This document shows positions 23,184 through 35,689 of a DNA stretch of 64,000 nucleotides, one piece after another. The notes below the pieces were generated by a model, which did not search any database, was not told the origin of the DNA, and saw only the letters and a program-made list of their open reading frames with translations. Position numbers and translations under genes: made by a program. This DNA is from Adineta vaga (Eukaryota > Rotifera). The DNA is taken from contig CP075493.1 of the NCBI GenBank assembly GCA_021613535.1, forward strand, positions 17,918,001 through 17,982,000, given 5' to 3'. The number at the start of each line of letters is the position of its first letter. The first letter of the stretch is position 1.

Positions 23184-24529
23184 TATAAATCGCCGAAACC
23201 CTTCAAAAGTGCCCCTATTTAAAGTTGAAGCCATTTCTAGCCAATCCTTTTATGAATCAAGTACATGTGCTCTCTGGGCATCTAAAGGCTCATAGTAAAT
23301 AGGATAGTATATAAATGTTTAATCTGGAAAAACTAACAGTTGTGAAATATTCAGTCAGATGCTTCTTGAGGTCCCTTAGAAAACTCGATTTTTGAAAAAA
23401 GAATGAAAAGAAACGTCAGATTCTTCTCTTTCAAAATATATATATATTTTTGAAAAACAGCGAATTTTTCGCAGACTTGTCAAGTAATAATTCTCCGCTA
23501 CTACCATATTTATTGAAGTTTTCATGGTTTTTTTCAAAGTTTTGGTTTTCTGGAAAAAAATTATGTAGGATCTTAAAAATTAGTATGCTATGATAGAAAG
23601 GAGCCATTGCACGAGAACCACGACCAATTCTCATAGAGAGCTGCTAAATTAGGTTCTCAGTTTTCCGTGGGACACATATCATCTTATGGAGCACAAGATT
23701 TAAGCGATAAACCAAATTTTTAGCTTTATCCTATATTCTTTTACGGAAATACTTCCATTCTGAACGCGAATTTTTCACAAATGAGGTGCTCAAAAGTCAG
23801 ACAGTAAATTTTGTTACTCTATCCAAACTCATCGTCCATTTATCGCGAACTCTATTCGCTGACCGATTAAAGAATACGCTTCACTCCGAATCTTGTATTT
23901 ATCTCTCAATGCTCATTGACTTTCCCAATCACACTTAGAACAACTGATATGAGCCATTACACAAAACTAATATTCGATACCGTTCTATTGCATATCTCAA
24001 AGTTCTTTTGTTACTTTTAGATAGCATTCGATGAAAGATCGTTGCATAAAAAGTATCAACAAATTCGCTTGAGCTAATCTGGAGAAAACCTGTTTTCAAA
24101 ATTTGTTGGGAAAAAATAATGGAAATTTATATTTGAATAGGCTTTTTTCAAGTCAGCTAGACAGAATTCGCTCAAACATTTTCTTTTGAAAGATTATTTA
24201 CTAAGGGTTATGAGAAAGAGATAACAAAAGTTTTGGATTTCTTATTGAGCTGAGTTGGTTGCGACTCTCGTGCAGTGACTCATAGTGACATATAGGTTTG
24301 TTTCTAATGAGTCTTCAAAAGACTCTAATACAACATACCGAAAAATTTCATCTTATTGTGGTTTTACTAAAGTTTATATACAGGCTCACTTTTGAAACTT
24401 ATTTTGCTGTTTTCTCAAAACATGAGTCTCAATTAGAAAAATTGGAATAACTTAATCAATTTTCAAGCTATGCCCAATAGTTTTTTGTTTGAAAGGTGTC
24501 AGCAAGACGGAACTTTTCGTCAGACGCTT
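23184..24529. other. AT-rich region without recognised genes
   Basis: No convincing coding frame, RNA gene or repeat structure was seen. Confidence 0.3.
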
Positions 24530-24895
24530 TTTTAAAATCAAATTCGGGACTAACAAAAGTGGGATTTATTGTCGTTAGATCACCATTTTTTAAATATATC
24601 TAGTAAAATATCCATAGAGGAACCAATAATCAGTCATTCTAAAAATTTTTTTGATGAAAAGCTGTGCTTTCACATGGGCTTTAATTTGAGACGAGCCCGA
24701 GCTCTGTACTTCGTGCAGTGACCGAGTCATGTCAGTTTTTTTGAAGGCCAAAATGGCCTGTAAATTATCAGTAAATCCAACATAGTACGATCAATCAAGC
24801 TGAAATTTTTACCAAAAGCCTATCTCACCAGGACCGCTCACCCCTAAGAATCTCAGCTCAAAACGACCATTCTAAGTAGGAAATCGTTTCTAATG
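24530..24895. repeat. Dispersed repeat, copy A
   Basis: AAAAGTGGGATTTATTGTCG near 24556 and CTATCTCACCAGGA...CAGCT(C/A)AAA near 24820-24860 also occur, in the same order, near 54056 and 54325-54360. The two stretches look like diverged copies of one dispersed element of about 350-400 bp. Confidence 0.6.
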
Positions 24896-25412
24896 GACCC
24901 CTTAAGGACATTATCGGGGTTTTCAAAAATTCTCATCATATAGAAGTATATCAAAATGTTTACTGTGGAGAGCTTCATTTCCACCAAAAATAATAATATT
25001 TTGAACTTTTAAACCTGTCGAGGATCAAGATTATCTAATAAACTTAACTTGCCCTCCCTCTCCATATTACAACTTCGGAGAATCTTCTATTGAGTCCCAA
25101 AAACCCCATAAATTGTAATACAAAGTCTATTTAAAGCATAGATAGCGATTTTCAAGCTTTTGATGAATTTTTCAGAGAATTTTTGGTAGTAGTTACAGAT
25201 TTTAGTACAGTTGGGCAGGAATCAACCGAATATATACCTTCCAATAGAAAAGTTTCATATACTTTTGAAAAATAAATAGGCCAGCTTTTTATTACAGAAG
25301 CGGATGGACGCTTTACGAATGATGTACTCACTAAGAAAGTCACTACTCTCTAATGTGTTGTAAAACTACTTTGATAGAAAACAAACGAGATTTCCAGTGA
25401 GAATGTTTCATC
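24896..25412. other. No feature recognised
   Basis: Low-complexity AT-rich DNA; short open frames here show no family resemblance. Confidence 0.3.
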
Positions 25413-25560
25413 CAAGGGGAGAAAATCTCATTCGCGGTCATTCGAATGTAGCGAATGAGTGGGAATGGTTGAGAATGGACGGAAATGACTCAAAATGCGA
25501 GAAAGTGGTTCAGAACAAAATGAAATGGCACCGAATGTCCCATGAGATTTTTCCTCCTTG
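25413..25560. repeat. 148-bp inverted-repeat element
   Basis: CAAGGGGAGAAAATCTCAT at the left pairs imperfectly with ATGAGATTTTTCCTCCTTG at the right. The interior holds repeated GAATG words (GAATGAGTGGGAATGG...). It is probably a small MITE. Confidence 0.6.
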
Positions 25561-26500
25561 AGTTTATTCCATATATACAAGCTGTAAATATTAAAACATA
25601 GGAATCGTTTAAAGACTTCTGGGACATCTATCGTCTGTATAGATATAAAAGAAAATGTTTGTCTGCTCGCTATGTATTCAATTGCTGTAATACCTACCGT
25701 CATTGAACTTTCCACAATATTTCTCTAGGTTTAGGGGAAGATTGAGAGGAGACTGGTATGATCGTTGGAAGTTTAACTAAGAAGTGTGGGTGAAATTTCA
25801 CCTAGGTAGTTTTGTGATAGCTAAGATCACCAAACTGTCCATAGTACTTTCGTATGTACAGGGAAAAGTCGAAAGAGGTTGCGAGATTGAATTTGACATT
25901 TGACCCTATTTCGATTTACTCATTTTATCGATCTTTAAAGTATCTATTTATTACTATATTTTCGCACTGGTCTGATTGTGTTACACGGAAGTATGGGCAG
26001 TCCAGAAGTAAAATACTCACCCCTAAACAATATCCAATTTAGGTATTGTGCTATATTATGAACATGTGTGTATTCGCGATAGATAAAACTTCAACCCGAA
26101 ATTTAAGGCTTTTTGGTCTGAACTTACCTGAAGTGATGATAGAGATGGAGCAAGATCTGTAAGAAAAAGAGTGGATTTGACAACGAGAACTATGAAAAAA
26201 GGATGCATTTTGTAGCGGAAACTGTCAAATAAACAAAGGATTTTGCAGCGGGGACTGTCGAATACACAAGGGATTTTGAAGGGGGATCTGCAAGAAAATG
26301 ATTAATTGGGAATAGAACATACCATAAGGTGTTCTATCTTAGTCTTAAAGAGCATGATAATTTATGATAATCATTGGAATTTTTTAAGCATAGCGTTCTC
26401 TGTATTCTCTGCCGTTTTCTAACACATGACGTTTCCCGTTTGGAGAGCTTTAAACCAGAGACTAATACGCTCTGCTTTAGAACTATACTTTGAAGGTCAA
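25561..26500. other. No feature recognised
   Basis: Short repeats such as GATTTTG(C/A)AGCGGGGACTGTC at about 26230-26270 occur twice; nothing else is seen. Confidence 0.3.
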
Positions 26501-26559
26501 CAGCGGGTGCGCTCACTGTAGAAATATATTTTCGCGATCAGCACCGGATGCGCCCGCTG
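26501..26559. repeat. 59-bp hairpin with CAGCGGG ends
   Basis: CAGCGGGTGCGC at 26501 faces GCGCCCGCTG ending at 26559, with a few mismatches inward. It may be a deleted MITE; no target duplication was seen. Confidence 0.5.
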
Positions 26560-27103
26560 CTTCTTCGGCGACATATCCCATGAAAGTTGGACTTTCATAA
26601 GTCCATTCGCCTTTCATCGAGAATTCTAAATTACTCTTTCAATTTTTCAACGAAACCATGAATAAATCAAATAATCATATAACTATTAACCATCTTCATC
26701 TTTAGAATTGTAGGATCAAATGTTCTTTGATTTCGTTTGAGTATAACTATGTTTCTTCCGTTTTAATTTTGACATCCCCTTAATAACCAATCGTACTTGA
26801 AGCATATTTAACAAATTTTCCATTAAAAAGCGCTACGAATTGAATCACAGAAAAAGCTTTTTAACGTTCGCTCAAAGCATATGAGCACATTCACAAACAA
26901 ACTAGTACAAACCTGCTCAACAAATACAACATTCGCTGCTCAATAAAATTGCTCTTTCAATCATGTTGTATATTCATATAATCCATTAATGCTGATCGCA
27001 CTTGAACAATGTAAAATAATTTGGCGGATTGATATTAAAAAACCGTGACAATTCCCTTTAATTTGAATCATCTAATACTCAGAAGCACGACCTAAATAAT
27101 TGT

Positions 27104-27365
27104 CAGTGGCAAGCCTTAACCGAGTGTCTCCAATGTCGGACACTACCCTACACTCTCTAATTATTAATGGCAAGCACTAACCGAGTGTCTCCAATGTCGG
27201 ACACTACACTACACTCACTAATTGTTAGTCACAAGCCTTAACCGAGTACCTCCAATGTCGGGTACTACACTACACTCACTAGATGTTAGTTGGTAGCCTT
27301 AACCGAGTGTCTCCAATGTCGGACACTACTCTACAGTCGCTAATTATTAGTTGGGAGCCTTAACA
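27104..27365. repeat. 61-bp tandem repeat, about 4 copies, each with a hairpin
   Basis: The core CCGAGTGTCTCCAATGTCGG recurs with CGAG at 27121, 27182, 27243 and 27304, exactly 61 bp apart. Each copy holds AGTGTC, a 10-base loop TCCAATGTCG, and GACACT. In copy 3 the stem is changed on both sides to AGTACC and GGTACT, keeping every pair. Confidence 0.93.
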
Positions 27366-27950
27366 GAGAGTTACTTAGATAGAAATTTGTCACGGCTAAC
27401 CTGATTGTATTTGAATTTTTAATTGTAATCGTTATAAGCACTAAGATGATCATTGCATGAATATGAAGTTTTCCGAGTAGATTCAATATTGCCGAAATTC
27501 GGCGCATGTTTAATTTTCTGGATTTGATAGAATGAACTTTTGAAACGATGTTGAGGATAGCAATCGTTAACATACATGTATCTGATGAGATTTTCAATTG
27601 GGCAGTCAATTGTTTTCGTTTCATAACATAGCGTGTGGTTGTTGTGTTGAAAACGATGATATTTTTGACTATCCTGAAGTGATCATTTTTATCTTAATAG
27701 TAAAATGAAAATTATATATAAGAATATTCCCTCGACTGTAGGGAGGGTCATATGAAATAAAATAGGTTGTAAATTTGTTTGTTTGTGGCAAGGTCAAAGG
27801 TCAAACACATATTATCGTACATTTTGGTGGTTTCCACCGGTACTCCTAAGGCGCATTTCGGGGGTATGCATGAGTCATCAAGTCGCGCATCGGTGCCGAA
27901 TGCATTGTCCGTATGCTGGCCGCTTTCCAGGCATCTATGGGTCCCTATAT

Positions 27951-28249
27951 GACCCACTGTGGGCTGGCTGATGAGTCTCCATGCCGCGTACTCTTGTCGC
28001 ACTCCTAGGTGTATATGTGGCGCATTTTGACGGTACCCTTAGGTTTTCCAGTCGCATAATTTCGCGGTCCCCTTGAGTCTATATGTGGGTCATTTTTTGG
28101 GTATCCAAGAATCCTCATGTCACCCACTGTGGGCGGGCTGATGGGTCTCCATGTCGCGTACTATTGTCGCACTCCTAGGTGTATATGTGGCGCATTTTGG
28201 CGATACCTATAGGTGTTCCAGTCGCGCAATTTCGCGGTTTCCGTGGGTG
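27951..28249. repeat. 170-bp direct repeat, 2 copies
   Basis: The block from (G/C)ACCCACTGTGGGC through CACTCCTAGGTGTATATGTG to CAATTTCGCGGT recurs 170 bp apart (for instance ACTCCTAGGT at 28001 and 28171). Copies differ by about 10-15 percent. Confidence 0.85.
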
Positions 28250-28576
28250 AGGCTGAAGGTGTATGAGGAGCGGGCGAGGGTGGGGGGGGGTGAAAGGTCA
28301 AAAAAACATTTTTTTCTTGAATTTCTAAAACTCACTAAAACGTCGAAAAAGTGATAATAGGGTGGGTGTAGGTCTAGTATGAGTTAGGGGAGAGTAGTGG
28401 GGTGGCGGGTGTGACGGGTGGAAGACCAAATAAACATTTTTTATGAAATATCATTTAGCCCTCAAGTCCTTTAACATGGGGGCGCCCAAGGGTTCGCAAA
28501 TCTTATATATTAGGGGTATCCGGGGATCCTAAAGTGGGATACTATGACGGTATGGGTGAAACTGAAAGGTGTGGGG

Positions 28577-29102
28577 TAGTGGCGTAACCAGGATTTTATG
28601 GGGTATTAGATCTCTGCTTTAGAGTTTGGGTCCCAGTTGAAACTTATGCAGGATGATCATGGTCACAAATGATGAGTTTCTATCAACTGATTTCTACGAT
28701 CGAAATTTGCTAAAAAAAGTAGCATTTTCCTGCGCCCCACCAGAAAATATTCAATACTGTTAATAGTGTCTTCTTTTTGAGAATGCCACAGGAAGCTACA
28801 AAAAATTTAATCGACAGATTTTAAATTTCATGTTAAAATGCATTTTAACATGAAATTTAAAATCTGTCGATTAAATTTTTTAGCTTCCTGTGGCATTCTC
28901 AAAAAGAAGACACTATTAACAGTATTGAATATTTTCTGGTGGGGCGCAGGAAAATGCTACTTTTTTTAGCAAATTTCGATCGTAGAAATCAGTTGATAGA
29001 AACTCATCATTTGTGACCATGATCATCCTGCATAAGTTTCAACTGGGACCCAAACTCTAAAGCAGAGATCTAATACCCCATAAAATCCTGGTTACGCCAC
29101 TA
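28577..29102. mobile_element. Near-perfect palindromic hAT-like element, 526 bp
   Basis: The arms of about 260 bp meet at a centre near 28840 (GTTAAAATGCATTTTAAC) with hardly a mismatch. The ends are TAGTGGCGTAACCAGG and its inverse. The flanks GTGTGGGG at 28569-28576 and 29103-29110 are a perfect 8-bp target duplication, as for hAT elements. No coding capacity. Confidence 0.9.
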
Positions 29103-29263
29103 GTGTGGGGTTTAAGGGGACTGGTCGACGGATGAAACTGAACGATTAATCAGAGTCAGTGATTGACTAAACAAATAAGGAAGCGGGTGTTTTATTTGTT
29201 TGTTTGGGAAGAAAAAAAGCTGAAGCTTCTAGAAAAAGAATATCTCTCCTCCACAGTCGAGGG

Positions 29264-31149
29264 TTAGGTGAGTCGGTACGACGAGCGCTACTTGTTACTT
29301 ATACTATATGTAAATTAGAGAAACATCCAAAATATTTACCCTCAATCAATTCGTTTGATGGAAATAACGTTAAATGAATGGTTGGAACACATCATACAAT
29401 TATAGTGTTCGTCATCTTTTTTTTAACATCGATTTCATATTCAACGTATACTGTCGACACTATTGAGTTTATTGTTGAAAAAAATGCAACGTCATAAAAT
29501 ATATCCTATGCAGTATTATATGCTTGTTTAATGTTTGCATCGATATGATAAAAATGAATATGAAATCATTAAAGCATAACCGTATGGCAAGCAAACAAAA
29601 GCACATGTATAGTTCTTTTTCATCGCACATCGCAGTGGAGAAAGAAGAAAAAGTCGTTTTCGATATAACTATCGAGATAAATTATTCGATTCTTTTGTCT
29701 ATTTTTACATTAAATATATCCTATAGAAATTAACCAATCTTTGATGTTTTCAAAAAAATAATTAAATGAAAGTTTATTCTTGTATAGTTCATCGAACAAT
29801 TATCTTGCATGAATCTGTAATATGATATAAAATATTTAGGTTTTAGTTTGAAATGCTTTAGAAGATATTAAATGTAAGTGGATGATGTATTATCTTGGAC
29901 GAATATAACATTTTCATATACGAATGTATATGTTTTTATGAAAGAAAATATTAGAAAACACTAAACAACCTTTAGATACGAAGATTTTGGAATATTGAGG
30001 AAATTCTGTAATGAAGTACTTTAAAAAATATATGCATCAAAATAGAAATCAAGGCTCAAAAATTAGTAATTTTTTCGATTTACTCAGGATTTATGGAGTC
30101 TTTAAAAGGTTGCCTTTTCAGTTTTGTAAAGCTTTTATTCTGAAAAAGCGTGTAAAATGCTATTGATCAGATTTGGAACCGGATAGATCGGTCTTCACCA
30201 GTCTTTTTTTAAATTAAAAAATTTTTCAAGCCAACATAACTTGCCTATTTTGCTCGTCTGTAATGGTTTTAATGATTTTAATCATTGAGGAATATGATTC
30301 TAAGAGTTTTTAACTGATAAATTTTTACTTTTTATCGAAATTCTCGCTTTGTACATTCGCTAGCACTTTTTCATCCTAGGATGAGCGCTTCGGATCATGT
30401 ATGGTTAATTCTTCAATGCTCACGAATAGTTAGCTAGATATTAGAAATTGATATCGCCTGAAACTGCAGATTTTCCACCTCCAAATTTTGAGCTTACTTT
30501 ATTCGAGTAATTTTGACTTATTTTCATAGAATCACAATAATTAGTAGTTTTCAAGCTATACTTTCATACCGAAACATCAGAGATGATTACTTTTTCTTGC
30601 AGAGAGTTTATTGCAAACTGACATCGCGTAACTATGAAAATACTTAGATATTAAAAGTTTTAAATTAAAAGTTTAATATGAGAACGGTACATTTCAGCAT
30701 CACTTACCGTTCTGTTTGTAGAGTACCGTCATTTTTGTAGATTGATGCTTCTCAACTATATTAAATAATTATTTCAAACAAAAATAGATTAACTTATCAA
30801 TTGTAAAGAAATCATATTCCTATTGAAAAAGTCTCAATCAGAACATAGTTAGGCGTTGTTCAATATTAGTTGCTGTAAGCTCTTAGTCAAAATTTTTTTT
30901 ATAGGAACCTTTGTTCATTCTTAATGTTAGCACATAATAGATGGCGGGCAAAATCGAAGCTATTACTATTATAAACTGCAAGAATTATAACTTTGACATT
31001 GAAGATCTTTGTCAAAGTGAAGTAATAGACTGTTATTCGAAAGTACTGATGGATTAGTTGACGCACGAAATACACCAGTTTTTTGCCAGTAAAGCAAAAT
31101 ATTTGGATCGGCGGTTCCTGCCAGTCTGAGAAAATCAGGCCACTTTCAA
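29264..31149. other. AT-rich region, nothing recognised
   Basis: Long AT-rich stretch with short open frames only; no family resemblance, tandem array or inverted repeat was seen. Confidence 0.3.
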
Positions 31150-31545
31150 ATCTGCTCTTTTCGTTACCGAATTTTTTCAAAAATGGATATATTTTCTGCA
31201 TCTATGCATAACCTTAATAATATCTGAAATCATCTCTAGAGTTTATACCCTTAAAGCGCAAATCAAACTCTATTCTACTGCCGATTTTGAATCAATAAAG
31301 TTGATTTATCAATCACTAGTAATAGTTTTTTGGTGGTAACCCAAAACCTTTGGTTTACTACCACGCCATTGAAAGAGAAATGAGCTTAAATTCTATCTCA
31401 CAATCGAGAATTTAGCGTCTGACAATATCTATTTTATATATTCCGTAATGTACTTTCGATTAACAGATCGAGCTTTCTTTACTAATGATATCGAACCTTC
31501 CGCATAGACAGGTGATCGCTGGCTGATTTTGTCGACATCTATCAT
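31150..31545. repeat. Diverged copy of the 10.7-11.1 kb repeat
   Basis: This stretch matches 10703-11085 over nearly 400 bp in the same orientation. Shared words include AAAAATGGATATA, CTGCATCTATGCATAACC, GCAAATCAAACTCTAT and ACAGATCGAGCTTTCTTTAC. Divergence is roughly a quarter by eye. It lacks the terminal inverted repeats of the 8992-11181 element, so it is a fragment or a relative. Confidence 0.75.
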
Positions 31546-31855
31546 AGATCTCTTTTAGATTCATGAAGTTGCTTACGATCTTAATGCCTTTAAATACATA
31601 CATAAATTTATTCAAAAATAACTTATGAGAAATATTGCCTATGAAAATATTTCTCATTTATGATGGTGAATCTCACGCGCATACATGCTAAATTGATTAA
31701 CCTCTCATACACTTTTTGTAGTACATATAACTATCGGATAAAATCCGAAGTTTCCGCATTTATTTATTATGAAATTAATTTGATGTACAAAAATGGATTC
31801 ACATAAATTTTCCCAACGAAAATAAGATTCAATAGCTCAGTCGTCAGAGTTGCAG

Positions 31856-32291
31856 CACCGTATAGACTTGGAACCGGTCTAACTTTTTCAGACCGAACGG
31901 GACCGACTGGTTTAGCTTTTTCGATTGGATCGAAACGGCCAGTCTATACTCTTGCTTAGACCGCTGAATGCCGGCAAAAAACCGGCCGTTCTAGTAGTAA
32001 AACTCAATCTTGAAAAACTAGCAACTCAAAATTAACTAAAAGATGGCTTTTTTCTGGTAAATGTCACGTTCTAATGTTTTCATAATTGTATTTGTGGACT
32101 TACACACTCAGAAAAAACTATTAGTTGGCATAGCATTTGCAAAAATTCGAAAATTTTTATATTATTCTATATAGCAGTCATAAAAGTCAGAAGATTTTAG
32201 TAAAATAAGACTATGCCGGTCTTCATCGGTCTGACAAATCAGATTGGAACGGACCGGATCAGCCTGTCCGGTTACGAGTCTGATACCGTGA
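31856..32291. repeat. ACCGG-rich imperfect inverted repeat
   Basis: CACCGTATAGACTTGGAACCGG at the left resembles the inverse of CCGGTTACGAGTCTGATACCGTG at the right. The interior is rich in GACCGG/CCGGTC words. This could be an old MITE. Confidence 0.45.
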
Positions 32292-34249
32292 TTGATACAT
32301 TTATGATTCAAATTTCTATTTCTTATTTGCTCTTTTAATAAAATTAATTATATCAAGATATGAATGATACAAAAAGGAAAAATTGATTGATGATTTATTA
32401 ATTTAAAATGAATTTAGATAATTTAAAACTCACGGAAATCAAACACTGAAAGGTGATTTTACAGCAGTATACGATTGCTATTTTCTCTACAAATATGAAT
32501 TCATTACATCGATACCTACTCTGTAAAAAAAGACGCCGTTGTGAATCATTACAGATTTTAGCAACGCCTGAAACCTTCTATAGTTCTATATTTGAATCCA
32601 AAGGAGAGAATAGCAAATCCTACTATCTAAAAAGATCCAATAGACTTTATAGAATTCAAGATCCGCTTATTCTCTTCTTTGAGTCCTATTTTTGAAACCT
32701 CTTTTATAGTTTGTATTTCTAACTAAAGTTGTTTAGTTATAGGTTTCTTTTGGTAGGACGAAAAGAGGTAGGCATGCACCAAATTCCAGTCGGACTATGC
32801 TGATGCATGCCTAGTTATCATTGATACACTACTTTTCCTGGGGATATAAGTAAGTACTACATATATAACCGTCACACTTAATGGTTATGACGTATTTATT
32901 ATTGTCTTCATACATGCTATACTTTTTTCTCTCATCTGTTCTCAATAGTATATTAGCCTCCTTTTATCGTTATTCATGCTTTATTTTGTTAATTTATGAG
33001 ACAAATTCGACATATCCGTTACATTCTAAAGTAAGTTTTAATTTTTTAATTTTTTATAAGTAGTGCAATATCTAAGGCTTCATACGGAACTTCTCTAATG
33101 AAATTCGTTGCGCAAGTGTTTTTATACTACGTCGAGTGTAATTTGAAAATCTAATTAAAAATCGATGAGACAACGAGAAAGTTCTATATAAGTCAATATT
33201 GAAAATGGAAAAACAATTGTTTTATGCTATAGATTGGTGTCTGTTGTGTTTTGATCTACTTGGTAGAGAAGAATCTTTAATACAATACAGGTTTTCGATG
33301 GACGAGCCCATCAATTCTTCGAGATGTGATGAAAGATTATCGAAAACAACTCTTAAGTTCTAAATAGACGACCAGATACAGTTTTAATGCTGATGACAAA
33401 TTTGGCATTCATTTCACACGAAAAGAACTTTTTAATCAAGAAATAAAATTTTAAACTATCTGAAAGTCGTGTTTTAAATGCTTTAAATAGAAAATTTCTT
33501 TAAGACATGTCCCAACATATAACATTCAATGCAGAATTTCACTCTCTACAAAATGGGTATGTTTTGCGGGGTTATTGTAGTCAAAAGGCAATTTCTGCAC
33601 TACTTTAAGTTCGCAGCTTACTGCTCAGAATGGAAGCTTCTTTATAAAAGTATCGATTCCTAGGAGAAAAACGACACTCCAACAATACTATATAATGTTC
33701 TGATTTTATTCTAATATGTACTGAAATAGCTTGGGAGTGCTGGAGTACGGAAGTATTGCCTTTTCGTCCTAGGCAAAAATCTTTCTGTGGATCGGATCCG
33801 AATCTGAAGCGATACAGGTTTTCCAGACTTCGTGCCAAATTTTATCCTACCTCACTTTCAGAACCAATGGGAAAGCATGATTTTACCTATTGTACACGAA
33901 CCGATTCATTCGTATTCTATTGTTTTCATTTACAATTCTCTAATTACAATCAAATTAAATGGCATTTTAATTCGTTCTATTACTCTTTTTGTCTAAATGA
34001 AATATCTGTTTATTTAAGAATTAGTTTTGCATAAACAATTGAGAAAATGCACTCTAAAAAAAATAGGCGTTTTACCAAACCTAAATGGTTTTACAAGCTC
34101 GGACCGACCGATTTTAGGTTTAGAAATGTTGAAAAGATTTCGTACTCCAACTGTCCAACTTAAAATAGCTCGGTCAGGTTGAAAAGGTTTGGTAGTTTAC
34201 AAACAAAACCTCGTAAAGGTTTTTTACGAAGTACAGAAAACCGGTTGAC
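32292..34249. other. AT-rich region without recognised genes
   Basis: Apart from a 10-bp hairpin at 32769-32813 and AAACC/GGTTT words from about 34055, nothing was recognised. Confidence 0.3.
32769..32813. repeat. Perfect 10-bp hairpin TAGGCATGCA
   Basis: TAGGCATGCA at 32769-32778 and TGCATGCCTA at 32804-32813 form a perfect stem around 25 bases. The start (GTAGGCATGCACC) resembles GTAGGGATGCACC at 8951 and the inverse GGTGCACCCCTAC near 38820, suggesting ends of one repeat family. Confidence 0.6.
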
Positions 34250-35668
34250 TATCATTTACCCCAAATTCTGGTCCCCAGATTCGTCCCCAAATTAAGTCCC
34301 CACTTGGGGTAATTAATCAAATTTCTCATTATTTAAAGGATTGTATATATTTAAAAAATATCGATGGTTCTGGTGACCAATTAGAAATATTTTAAGCTGA
34401 AAAAACTAATAGGCTTAGAACGATGTCCAATTCTTTGATTATATGATTTAGGATGAACCAAGTTGAGAATTGAGTCTTCGAAATAGCGTCTATTTTGAAG
34501 AACTGGTGACTAGATTTTAAGAATTTATCAGAGTTGATTATAAATTTTGAATGACTATCATTTGCTCTAAACTGTAGTTCTCAGAATGGTCCCTAAAAAA
34601 GTCTATACTATATGACAAAATCAGTGAGATATACACAATCGGTAAATGATAGTGTTGTACTGTAACACAGAACAACAGAATGCATTATTTTCATTATTCC
34701 AATGCTGGAATAAGTTTGTGTATAATGCTTCATTGTTTTTTTCTACTGAATCGATTCTATTAAACATAGCTAATAAAATTGTTTTATCATAATTTTTAAA
34801 AAATTCTTCTACTAGTTCTATATTATATTTCTCACAGACTAAATAGCAAACACTTTTCTGGTGACCAAACAGATGATTTTTGTTATGACAGTTCCTACAC
34901 ATTTTAATATTCAATATTATTTTGTATTAGTTGATTACAGCAATTAAATAAAAACCTCAAAACTGAATCTTTCGAAGTTCATCACTTCAGAATTGATTTT
35001 CGTAGCAGTCAATCGAAGACACATCTGGTAACCAGAACATATTTTGAGTTCGCTAAATGACAACTTTAAGCATGAAAAAACGTCGTGCTAATGTCATAAA
35101 TACTTTGACTCAAATATTAGTGCTTATAAATTCATTCTGGACACCACATTGGTTATAAAGTACTGCAACATATTTTAGCTAGTCAACTAAAAACTTTTGA
35201 TAATTAGTACTTCGAACTTGTCCAAAAATATTGAGGAAGAACTTTAAATATTTTGCATTAGCACTTATACTCTATAGCGAGACATGAGACAAAACTAGAC
35301 CTTTCACCAAATGCAAAATGTACAAAAATTTCGCATCTGATCACCAGAATTTCGATAGACGTTAAATTAAGCAAACGCATGAACATGATTTAAAAACTGA
35401 GTTGGGAAGATATAGATAGTGACAAATAATATCTGTTCATAAGTATGATTTAATGTTTCTTACTTCGAAGAATTACACTTTCAACATTACATCATTATCA
35501 AATGTAGGAAGAACTATGACAGTATTCATTTAAAAATATCCCCAGTTCAAAAAGTCCCCAAATAAAAAACCCCACTTGGTCAATAGTTTTTATATTTTTT
35601 GATTAATTGCCCCAAGTGGGGACTTAATTTGGGGACGAATCTGGGGATCAGAATTTGGGTAAATGATA
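34250..35668. mobile_element. 1.4-kb element with 72-bp CCCCA-rich inverted ends
   Basis: TATCATTTACCC(C)AAATTCTG, then CCCCAGATTCGTCCCC and AAGTCCCCACTTGGGG at the left, recur inverted at the right end with few mismatches. Each end also contains its own small palindrome (CCCCACTTGGGG). No target duplication is obvious. A short minus-strand frame lies inside. Confidence 0.75.
34621..34914 (-). CDS. Hypothetical 97-aa frame inside the 34-35.7 kb element
   Basis: I do not recognise it. The frame starts MNIKMCRNCHNKNHLFGHQK, with a Cys/His cluster (C..C......H...C...C), and ends CSVLQYNTIIYRL. Its composition is more protein-like than other frames in this stretch, so it could be an exon of a decayed element protein. 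No flanking exons could be defined, and it may be spurious. Confidence 0.25.
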   Translation of the reverse strand: MNIKMCRNCHNKNHLFGHQKSVCYLVCEKYNIELVEEFFKNYDKTILLAMFNRIDSVEKNNEALYTNLFQHWNNENNAFCCSVLQYNTIIYRLCISH

Positions 35669-35689
35669 ACACACTAGAAAACCATTGAT

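Larger units (their letters stand above)
27729..29263. mobile_element. Possible element bounded by CCCTCGACTGT
   Basis: CCCTCGACTGT at 27729-27739 faces ACAGTCGAGGG at 29253-29263, and GTTTGTTTG lies near both ends in inverted sense. The interior is GC-richer, holds a 170-bp repeat pair, and is interrupted by a palindromic hAT-like element. No target duplication was identified. Confidence 0.45.

Noticed and set aside
27748-28002. Open frames on both strands in the GC-richer 27.8-28.3 kb region
   Set aside because: They follow from a 170-bp non-coding repeat; no family resemblance and no splice structure.
31828-31872. tRNA-like start ATAGCTCAGTCGTCAGAG
   Set aside because: It resembles a box A / D-arm, but no anticodon stem or box B follows at the right distance; at best a SINE relic.
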